From NCBI GenBank assembly GCA_947624455.1, contig CANQKL010000020.1, positions 1-16,084 on the forward strand: a stretch of 16,084 nt of DNA, written 5' to 3'. The notes under the pieces are model-generated. The model worked only from the letters and a program-made list of their open reading frames with translations, did no database searches and was not told the origin of the DNA. Shown in pieces: positions 1 through 6,185 of the stretch. Source of the DNA: an uncultured Clostridia bacterium (GTDB lineage: Bacteria > Bacillota > Clostridia > UMGS1883). Each line of letters begins with the position of its first letter. Position 1 is the stretch's first letter. Made by a program: the position numbers and the translations under genes.

Positions 1-54
1 AATCTCGGGGCGTGTACCCGAGATTTTATACCTTAATCGGGGTAGAAAAATCAA
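1..54 (+). repeat. Structured 54-bp repeat element, copy 1
   Basis: This stretch matches 15357-15410 without gaps, 44 of 54 positions identical by hand alignment. Positions 1-9 pair with 17-25 to form a 9-bp stem closing a 7-nt loop (gcgtgta). A segment nearly invariant between copies follows, with core taatcggggtagaaa. The stem may continue to the left beyond the window edge, because the matching stem in copy 2 is 14 bp long. The differences between copies fall largely within the stem and preserve pairing. The element lies downstream of the minus-strand gene ending at 142, and whatever plus-strand gene it might serve is not visible. I do not recognise it as a known riboswitch or repeat family. 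Confidence 0.7.
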
Positions 55-68
55 TTTATTGATTTTTC
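45..68. repeat. AT-rich perfect palindrome (11-bp arms, 2-nt centre)
   Basis: GAAAAATCAAT at 45-55 is the exact reverse complement of 58-68, with TT in the middle. The left arm overlaps the 3' end of repeat copy 1. Such A-tract/T-tract hairpins sometimes act as weak bidirectional terminators, which would fit the space downstream of the minus-strand gene. The low-GC stem makes this uncertain, and the palindrome is absent from copy 2 at 15357-15410. Confidence 0.4.
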
Positions 69-101
69 GTAAGCGTAAGCGCCCGATGCGGAAAAGGGCT
101 A

Positions 102-132
102 CGCGGGAAAAACCGTTCGGGTTGTTCCCGCG
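102..132 (-). terminator. GC-rich hairpin downstream of the 1073-residue gene
   Basis: CGCGGGAA at 102-109 pairs with TTCCCGCG at 125-132. After one A/G mismatch, AACC (111-114) pairs with GGTT (120-123) around a 5-nt loop. It lies 9 bp beyond the stop codon of the minus-strand gene, where a terminator would be expected. No clean U-tract follows immediately on the minus strand (the next bases read tagccctttt), so it may be only an mRNA-stabilising hairpin. Confidence 0.4.
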
Positions 133-141
133 AAAGCTTTT

Positions 142-3100
142 TTACAGCTTGAACGTACCGGCGTAAAGTATTTCCGGCGCGGGAAAGGTTTCACGCCTTA
201 ACAGCCGCCAGTTTTCCGCGTCGCCGGAGACATAGGCGCTGACCATGTGAGTGGAAAAATCCCTGGTTAGCCGGAGAAAAGCTTCGTCGCCGTCAAATGT
301 GAAGCTGAGCGGGCTGAGCTTCCCCGCCGCGCAGTACATGGTGTTTCGGGTCCTTGTGCGAAAGACCAGCTTCCCTCCCTCACGGGCCAGACTCGCATAG
401 CGGGCGTTTGGTTCGGCGCTTTCGCGAAGCATTACGCCGAATCGGCCGGTGACGGTAATATTCCCCGCCTCCGCAGAGGCGGTAAAACTCAGGGAATCCC
501 GAATGTCCCGCTCAAGGGCATGATAGTCGTCGCCTGAGCCGAAGCCCATGGGGCCGTCGCCTATGCGCAGAGTGACGGGGCCTGAACATTTCAGAGCCGT
601 GACTGTTTTTTCGCAGGATGGCGCGCCCTCGGCTCCCGAGCCAAAGCCGGCCACCGCGTAGGCGCAGCTTGCGCCGGAGGTCACGCTTCTGTCGCGGAAT
701 ATATTGCCGTCAGTCTCCGCTATTACCTCGCCGTTCCTGTATATTTTGTAGATCTCGGCCCCAGCGGCGTGCTTCCACTGTAGCAGGTTGCCCTCTCCGT
801 CGGGCAGAACGTTAAGGATATTTACCCGGCTGGGGGGAAGTTCCCCTTCCTCCGATGACAGCCGCAGCACAAGGGCGGTCATCGGAGGGACATGGATCTT
901 TCCGCCTTCGGCATCGATGTGCGTCTTGGAGCGCATATCGTAGAGCCGACCCTTTTCGGGAGCCGGAACCTCGAAGTCACGGGCGTTTTCATAGCTTGGA
1001 CGGGTGGTATTTACGACCACAAAATAGCGACCTATCTTTGCCCAGATCACGTCGGGATAACCGGAATAGGGAGTGTCAACTTCCAGATTTTCACGCCGGA
1101 CGTGTCCGACGCCTTTTTGAAAGGTTATGGGAACCTCCTCGCCGCAGAGGGCCTGTGCTGTGCGGGCAAAATCTCCGATAGCGGCGGGATCGTCGTAAAT
1201 GAAGTCCATATTCACGTTCTTAGGGCGGATATATTTTCCGTCCTCCTCAAAGATGCCGTCGGTGGCAAATTGGAGAAGCTGCACCGCGCCGCTCTGGCGT
1301 ACATGGGCGCGGCCCACTCCGCTGTAGCCCCTGTTCCTGAGGTTGAGGGCGGCAAAAATTGAGGTTTCCCCGTCTCGGAGGGAGAGTGTCAGGTTATCGA
1401 CGTCCACCCAGGCAAATTCGGTAGGGCCAGCGGCCTCGCCCTTGTTATAGAGACGGAAATCCGTATGAGGAAGAAAATGGGTCGGCGCGCCGGATAGAAT
1501 ATCCCTGACCGTCCGATCAACGCGGAAGTCATTGTAGTTAGACGTCAGGTCATCGATTATAAAGTCCAAACGGCCGTCGAGCCGCTGCTGACGCATAAAA
1601 TCCACCGCCTCGGCGGCGTAGGTTCTGTACTCATCCCAGCCGCTCCCCAAGTAGCGGTCGGGATTTTCTTCCATATGCCTCTTTAAGGAGGCGAAAAGGA
1701 AGCGCCGCCCGTCATAAATGTCCGGCCCGTATGCTATTTTCCCCGGGATAGCGGGATTGCGCTCGTCCACTCCCTGCTCCATATGCATAATGCGGTTTCC
1801 ATCGGCGTCAACGGTCTGGTAACGCATAAAACTCCGGGAATGGATATTTTTAAGGGCGGCCTTCATTATCATATCGGAAAGCTCCCGATCCCCGTGGTTC
1901 CAGGTGCGGTAGACCCACTCGGGCAAATAGTTGGCCGTCTCGCCGTAATTGCCCACATAGCCGTTTTCCCGGGTCATGCACTCCACCGTCAGAGGCCGGT
2001 AGTTGGCTCCGTAGGGACGACGGCGCATAAATTCGCCGTTTTCGTCGGTGAGCTGGACGGCTCTGCCCTTGCAGACTACCTGGATGAAATCCTCGGTAAA
2101 TACCGCCTCTCTGTCGTGGTGGAACAGACAGTGGTACAGATCCAGCTCCCGGCCGTTTTCATCGGCGAGCCGGTGTTCCCCCAGCCAGTTGCTCAGTCCC
2201 AGCGACTCCAGCAGGATGCGGCGGCACCTTTCGTCTCCGATGTAATAGCCGCTTCCAATGACTCCGAGGCCCGCCATGGCCTTCCACGCCCCCTCGTAGG
2301 TGTAGTAGGTCTGGTTGTATATATAGCTCTGACGGGCGGAGGCAAAGTCGAAATTGGCCTTGAAACAGCGCTCCCAGGCGGCCTTTCGGGTAAGACCGCC
2401 GCCCTGGAGAGAAAACTCACCATCTTTGGTGGGGCAGTCGAAGGGTTCGTCCAGCCACCTGTCCAGGCGTTCGGCTCCAAAAATGTTATCGTCCTTTATC
2501 ATAGGCTCCAGAATGTACAGAGCTTGGCCCAGCTCCCCGTAATATCCGCCCCAGTCGCTTTGGTGGCTGGTTCGGGCCAGGGTGCGAACGTCCGCAAAAT
2601 AGTCCCTTACGTAAAGGTCGATGCAGTTTAGCACAAGCCTGACGGCCTCACCTTTTTTTCGGTCGGTGTGGGCGGGGCAGTAAGGCTCGTATAGCATCAT
2701 GCAGAACTGGCGCATACTTTCCACATATTTCGTGATGGAGATTTTTTCACCCGAGCGCAGCAGCTCCAGCGAGGCGTTAAAGGCGGCTCGCTGGTTTTTT
2801 ATATATCTGCCGCATAGCTCGTCTGTCTGATGGAGAGGACGGTTTTTAAAGGGCAGGGATTTAGCCTCCGTGACCGGCCTGTCCGCCGGCGGAAGCAGGG
2901 GGTTGAGGTGAGTGAACGCGGAAAAGATGCGGCCGCTAACCTCGCTCACGTCCTCATAGGGCTTGCCGTGGCACAGCCCTAATTTGACGCTGGTCTTTCC
3001 CCTGGTGAGCCAAAGAGGGATCGCGGTGGTACAGAGAAAAAACGAGGCGGGAGAAAAGCCGCCGTAGCACAGATTCAGAGCCTCATAGTCGCCGCACTTG

Positions 3101-3363
3101 GCATAACCGAGCTGACGGCCCTCGACAGTCAAAAAGATGGGAGTGTAGCTGTCGCCGCTGAAAAGTTTAACGGAAAAGTAGTTTTGTTTTACCGGGTCCA
3201 CTTTCATGGTGAAGCCGTATTCCTGGCTGCGGCGGCTCACCGGCCGGGTGGGCAGGGCAATGCGGCAGCTTTCTCCCCGTTCGGGGTCGGCCACGCGGGC
3301 GCCGCCTGAAAAGCCGTGGGCGGCCTCGCTGGCCTCATTGCCGAATATTATCGTGTCAAGCAT
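142..3363 (-). CDS. Large cytoplasmic carbohydrate-locus protein, YetA-like (tentative); possible lyase or hydrolase
   Basis: This gene encodes a 1073-residue protein whose function I cannot assign firmly. The start at 3363 is supported by an AAGGAG Shine-Dalgarno on the minus strand (3373-3378), 9 nt upstream. No signal peptide or membrane segment is visible, so it should be cytoplasmic. Residues about 1-135 look beta-rich and include KVDPVKQNYFSVKLF. Residues about 140-620 look mostly helical, like an alpha/alpha-toroid, with aromatic motifs SDWGGYYGELG (about 270), IYNQTYYTYEG (about 350) and NGYVGNYGETANY (about 470). A beta-sandwich-like region (about 630-835), a fibronectin-III-like domain (about 840-922) and a C-terminal concanavalin-like region (about 925-1073, with GVMLRES and AYVSGDAENW) follow. 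From memory, the N-terminal pattern resembles the uncharacterised YetA family of Bacillus rhamnogalacturonan clusters. The divergent GH88 neighbour, which acts on lyase products, makes a polysaccharide-processing role plausible but unproven. Confidence 0.6.
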   Translation of the reverse strand: MLDTIIFGNEASEAAHGFSGGARVADPERGESCRIALPTRPVSRRSQEYGFTMKVDPVKQNYFSVKLFSGDSYTPIFLTVEGRQLGYAKCGDYEALNLCYGGFSPASFFLCTTAIPLWLTRGKTSVKLGLCHGKPYEDVSEVSGRIFSAFTHLNPLLPPADRPVTEAKSLPFKNRPLHQTDELCGRYIKNQRAAFNASLELLRSGEKISITKYVESMRQFCMMLYEPYCPAHTDRKKGEAVRLVLNCIDLYVRDYFADVRTLARTSHQSDWGGYYGELGQALYILEPMIKDDNIFGAERLDRWLDEPFDCPTKDGEFSLQGGGLTRKAAWERCFKANFDFASARQSYIYNQTYYTYEGAWKAMAGLGVIGSGYYIGDERCRRILLESLGLSNWLGEHRLADENGRELDLYHCLFHHDREAVFTEDFIQVVCKGRAVQLTDENGEFMRRRPYGANYRPLTVECMTRENGYVGNYGETANYLPEWVYRTWNHGDRELSDMIMKAALKNIHSRSFMRYQTVDADGNRIMHMEQGVDERNPAIPGKIAYGPDIYDGRRFLFASLKRHMEENPDRYLGSGWDEYRTYAAEAVDFMRQQRLDGRLDFIIDDLTSNYNDFRVDRTVRDILSGAPTHFLPHTDFRLYNKGEAAGPTEFAWVDVDNLTLSLRDGETSIFAALNLRNRGYSGVGRAHVRQSGAVQLLQFATDGIFEEDGKYIRPKNVNMDFIYDDPAAIGDFARTAQALCGEEVPITFQKGVGHVRRENLEVDTPYSGYPDVIWAKIGRYFVVVNTTRPSYENARDFEVPAPEKGRLYDMRSKTHIDAEGGKIHVPPMTALVLRLSSEEGELPPSRVNILNVLPDGEGNLLQWKHAAGAEIYKIYRNGEVIAETDGNIFRDRSVTSGASCAYAVAGFGSGAEGAPSCEKTVTALKCSGPVTLRIGDGPMGFGSGDDYHALERDIRDSLSFTASAEAGNITVTGRFGVMLRESAEPNARYASLAREGGKLVFRTRTRNTMYCAAGKLSPLSFTFDGDEAFLRLTRDFSTHMVSAYVSGDAENWRLLRRETFPAPEILYAGTFKL

Positions 3364-3372
3364 AACTATCAG

Positions 3373-3378
3373 CTCCTT
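3373..3378 (-). promoter_or_regulatory. Ribosome-binding site of the 1073-residue gene
   Basis: The minus strand reads AAGGAG, 9 nt before the ATG at 3363. This supports that start over internal methionines. Confidence 0.8.
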
Positions 3379-3393
3379 AATAACTATATTATC

Positions 3394-3422
3394 ATATTAC
3401 CTCAGCCAGGCGAAAAAAGCAA
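3394..3422 (-). promoter_or_regulatory. Sigma-A-like promoter for the 1073-residue gene
   Basis: On the minus strand, TTGCTT (3417-3422) and TAATAT (3394-3399) are separated by exactly 17 bp. Transcription would begin near 3387, giving a leader of about 24 nt that contains the Shine-Dalgarno. A GATAAT just downstream is an alternative -10 hexamer. Confidence 0.6.
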
Positions 3423-3444
3423 TAGACGTTTTTCACTAAAAACA

Positions 3445-3472
3445 TACCGGAAAGCCCGCCACTGTTCCGGTA
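3445..3472. promoter_or_regulatory. Candidate operator: 8-bp inverted repeat with 12-bp spacer
   Basis: TACCGGAA (3445-3452) and TTCCGGTA (3465-3472) are exact reverse complements. The pair lies between the two divergent promoters, upstream of both -35 boxes, so a dimeric regulator bound here could act on both transcription units, more naturally as an activator than by blocking. The regulator is not encoded in the window. Confidence 0.5.
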
Positions 3473-3504
3473 AGAATACGGGGCAAAACGTCACTATTAT
3501 TGTG

Positions 3505-3533
3505 TTGCCCGCAAAAAGAAATTTTGATAAAAT
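3505..3533 (+). promoter_or_regulatory. Sigma-A-like promoter for the GH88 operon
   Basis: TTGCCC (3505-3510) and TAAAAT (3528-3533) are separated by 17 bp. Transcription would start near 3540, right at the Shine-Dalgarno, giving a very short leader. TTGCCC is also the right half of an inverted repeat with GGGCAA at 3481-3486. Confidence 0.55.
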
Positions 3534-3552
3534 AGGCGTAGGAAGTGATAGC

Positions 3553-4626
3553 ATGAATACAACTGAAATTTGGCAAAGAATTGACGAAAAGCTCAGTAGG
3601 GTCGCCCTGCGTTCCATGGACAAAATACCGTATACAGCGGATAACGGCGTACATGATAACAAGGCTGATTCCGATATAACCTGGTGGACGAACGGCTTTT
3701 GGCCCGGCCTTATGTGGATAATGTATGTGGGGACTGGAAAAGAGGTTTACCGCCGGGCCGCGGAAAGGGCCGAAGAAAAGCTGGACGCCGCCTTCAAAAA
3801 TTACGACGGACTCCATCATGACGTGGGCTTTATGTGGCATATTTCTTCCGGAGTGAATTACCGCCTGTTCAAGGGCGGCGACTCGCGGCTCAGGACTCTT
3901 TACGCGGCGGATCTGCTGGCGGCGAGGTTCAACCCTAAAGGAGGCTTTATCCGCTCCTGGAACGACGACCATTTGGGCTGGGTCATCATTGACAGCATGA
4001 TGAACATACCCCTGCTTTACTGGGCGGCGAAGGAACACGGCGACCCGCGCTATGAGTACATTGCCCGTATCCATGCCGACAAGGTGCTGAAAAGCCACAT
4101 CCGCCCCGACGGCTCGGTAAACCACATAGTCAGCCTTGACCCCAACGACGGTCACGTGATCGAAACCTTCGGCGGCCAGGGCTATGGCGTAGGCTCGTCT
4201 TGGTCCCGGGGACAGGCCTGGGCAATTTACGGCTTCGCCCTGAGCTACATACACACCGGCGATGAAAAATATCTCGCCGCCGCGAAAAAGGCTGCGGATT
4301 ACTTTATCTCCTGCGTGGAAAAGACCGGCTGGGTGGCCAGAGTCGATTTTCGCGCACCGGATGAGCCGAAGCTTATAGATACGACGGCTTCGGCAATCGC
4401 GGCCTGCGGACTGCTGGAGCTGGGCGAGGATAGGTATGTCGGCGCGGCGAGGGAGACGCTTTCCTCCCTGATGGAATATTGTGACTTCGACCCCGAAACC
4501 GATCCTCTGCTGCTCATGGGCAGCGAAGCCTATTACGGCAGGCATCATATGCCAATAATATACGGCGACTTCTTTTTTACAGAGGCTATATACAAGCTGA
4601 CTGGCGGCAAATTCTTATTCTGGTGA
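3553..4626 (+). CDS. GH88 unsaturated glucuronyl hydrolase
   Basis: The 357-residue enzyme matches the usual length of the family (about 370-380). GH88 enzymes hydrolyse the 4,5-unsaturated uronic acid that polysaccharide lyases leave at the non-reducing end of oligosaccharides, through hydration of the double bond. Two aspartates fit the catalytic pair known from Bacillus unsaturated glucuronyl hydrolase (Asp88 and Asp149): Asp90 in HHDVGFMW and Asp147 in WVIIDSMMN. Other family features are TWWTNGFWPG near residue 43, GSSWSRGQAWAIYG and the IDTTASAIAACGLLEL helix. There is no signal peptide, so it acts on imported oligosaccharides. The ATG at 3553 is preceded by AGGAAGTG (3540-3547). The frame stays open upstream to 3316, but that would run through the promoter and over the divergent gene. 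It is the first gene of a compact operon with the GH43 and the isomerase-kinase fusion. Its presence implies that a lyase acts somewhere in the pathway. Confidence 0.93.
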   Translation: MNTTEIWQRIDEKLSRVALRSMDKIPYTADNGVHDNKADSDITWWTNGFWPGLMWIMYVGTGKEVYRRAAERAEEKLDAAFKNYDGLHHDVGFMWHISSGVNYRLFKGGDSRLRTLYAADLLAARFNPKGGFIRSWNDDHLGWVIIDSMMNIPLLYWAAKEHGDPRYEYIARIHADKVLKSHIRPDGSVNHIVSLDPNDGHVIETFGGQGYGVGSSWSRGQAWAIYGFALSYIHTGDEKYLAAAKKAADYFISCVEKTGWVARVDFRAPDEPKLIDTTASAIAACGLLELGEDRYVGAARETLSSLMEYCDFDPETDPLLLMGSEAYYGRHHMPIIYGDFFFTEAIYKLTGGKFLFW

Positions 4627-4634
4627 GGTGCTTT

Positions 4635-6185
4635 ATGATACAAAATCCTATTATCAGGGGCTTTAACCCTGACCCCTCGGTGATCCGCATAGGGCGGGAC
4701 TATTACATAGCCACCTCCACCTTTGAATGGTGGCCGGGAGTTTGCGTTTACCATTCTAAAGACCTTAAAAATTGGAAGCTCCACTCGCGGCCCCTTTGCA
4801 GAAGCTCCCAGCTGGATCTGAGAGGAGTTCCAGACGGGGGCGGCGTGTGGGCGCCGGATCTGTCATACGACGGAAAATTGATCTATCTGGTTTATACCCG
4901 GGTCAGGGAAAGGGGGCCGATGATGTCTACCGACAATTTTCTTGTCACGGCCCCCGGCATCGACGGGCCGTGGTCGGAGCCGGTATACCTTAACTCTATG
5001 GGCTTTGACCCGTCCCTTTTCCACGACAGGGACGGCAGGAAATGGCTCATAAGCCTGGACAATCACTACGGAAAGTGTCAGCGCTTCAACGGCCTTTACA
5101 TACAGGAATACGACGCCGAAGGGGGGCGGCTGACCGGCGAGCTTCGGCCCCTTTACCGGGAACCGAAAGGGGAATTGGTCGAGGGCTCGCACCTCTATAA
5201 TTTTGACGGCAAATACTATCTCCTCAAGGCGCAGGGGGGTACGGGGGAACGCCATTCGGCCCAGCTTTCCCGTTCCGATTCGATCTTCGGCCCCTGGGAG
5301 GACTGCCCCTTTATCCTTCTACATTCCAGGGACAATCCCGACCTGCCGCTTCAGAAAGCGGGTCACGCCGATTTGGTGGACACTCCCGACGGGGAGCTGT
5401 ACATGGTGCATCTGGCGGCCAGGTATTCCGGCCCGGGACGCTGCTTTTTCGGTCGGGAAACCTGTATTCAGAGAGTGGAATGGACCGACGACGGCTGGCT
5501 GAGGCTAAAGGATGGCGGTCAAAATCCCCATGTGGAGGTACCCGAGCCTCGGGGCGCGGAGGAACGCGACTGCCCGCCGGAGCCTGCGGAATATGATTTT
5601 ACGAAAGGAAGTCTCCCCGATTGCTTTCAGTCCCTGCGCCGCCCTTTGGGCAAAGACTTGGAACTGACCGAGGAGGGCTTGCGGCTCCGGGGCCGGGAGG
5701 GCCTTAACAGCCTGTTCGACCAGTCCCTTGTGGCTCGGCGCATTGACCGGGCGAGGGTGAGCATATCTGTTTCGGTGGCCTTTGAACCCGACTGTGAAAA
5801 GCATTTAGCCGGTTTAGTTCTGTTTTATGACACCTGCCATTGGCACTATGTATTTGTGACCCGCAGCGGCGGAAAAAAGCAGGTTCGGGTTCTGAGCTGC
5901 GATGAAAAACGGCTGGAATATCCCGGCGAGCCTGTTTTGGTCAGGGAAAACGCCGATGTGGAGCTGAGGGCGGAAATAAACGGGCTGGAGCTGAAATTTT
6001 ACTGCGACGACGGCGGCGGGCCTCGGCCTGTGGGCGGGACGCTGGACATGAGCGTTCTCACTGACGAACACGTATATCTGGGCTTCACCGGCGCAATGGC
6101 GGGGCTTTGCTGTCAGGATCTTTTGTATAGGGAAAAATGGGCGGTTTTTCGCCGAATGGCTTATGGAGGACAGGGAGATGAGTAG
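4635..6185 (+). CDS. Cytoplasmic GH43 beta-xylosidase / alpha-L-arabinofuranosidase
   Basis: The 516-residue glycoside hydrolase has the layout of XynB-type beta-xylosidases: a five-bladed propeller (about 1-310) followed by a GH43_C2-like beta-sandwich (about 320-505). The catalytic triad is visible: Asp13 (base, FNPDPSVIR), Asp125 (GFDPSLF) and Glu183 (acid, LVEGSHLY). Family hallmarks include TSTFEWWPGVCVYHSKDL and, in the C-terminal domain, GFTGAMAGLCCQDL. Lack of a signal peptide indicates a cytoplasmic enzyme trimming xylose or arabinose from imported oligosaccharides; substrate preference cannot be told from sequence. I chose ATG 4635 because GAGGTG (4625-4630) precedes it closely. An in-frame GTG at 4623, overlapping the GH88 stop, has no ribosome-binding site. 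It begins 8 nt after the GH88 stop and overlaps the next gene by 8 nt, which suggests translational coupling. Confidence 0.92.
   Translation: MIQNPIIRGFNPDPSVIRIGRDYYIATSTFEWWPGVCVYHSKDLKNWKLHSRPLCRSSQLDLRGVPDGGGVWAPDLSYDGKLIYLVYTRVRERGPMMSTDNFLVTAPGIDGPWSEPVYLNSMGFDPSLFHDRDGRKWLISLDNHYGKCQRFNGLYIQEYDAEGGRLTGELRPLYREPKGELVEGSHLYNFDGKYYLLKAQGGTGERHSAQLSRSDSIFGPWEDCPFILLHSRDNPDLPLQKAGHADLVDTPDGELYMVHLAARYSGPGRCFFGRETCIQRVEWTDDGWLRLKDGGQNPHVEVPEPRGAEERDCPPEPAEYDFTKGSLPDCFQSLRRPLGKDLELTEEGLRLRGREGLNSLFDQSLVARRIDRARVSISVSVAFEPDCEKHLAGLVLFYDTCHWHYVFVTRSGGKKQVRVLSCDEKRLEYPGEPVLVRENADVELRAEINGLELKFYCDDGGGPRPVGGTLDMSVLTDEHVYLGFTGAMAGLCCQDLLYREKWAVFRRMAYGGQGDE
6165..6169 (+). promoter_or_regulatory. 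Ribosome-binding site deciding the isomerase-kinase start
   Basis: GGAGG lies 8 nt before ATG 6178. An in-frame ATG at 6163 overlaps this site and has no Shine-Dalgarno of its own, so 6178 is preferred. The site is inside the end of the upstream GH43 gene. Confidence 0.8.

Noticed and set aside
1783..2631. Plus-strand open frame of 282 codons inside the 1073-residue gene
   Set aside because: It has no ribosome-binding site or recognisable motif and is antisense to a gene with a promoter, ribosome-binding site and domain structure.
3316..3552. Upstream extension of the GH88 reading frame by 79 codons
   Set aside because: It would run across the predicted promoter and overlap the start of the divergent gene. 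GH88 homology begins with the ATG at 3553, which has a ribosome-binding site.
3436..4548. Long open frame on the minus strand antisense to GH88 (370 codons)
   Set aside because: It is a shadow frame caused by GC-rich codon usage. The product lacks recognisable motifs, and the opposite strand encodes a clear GH88 enzyme.
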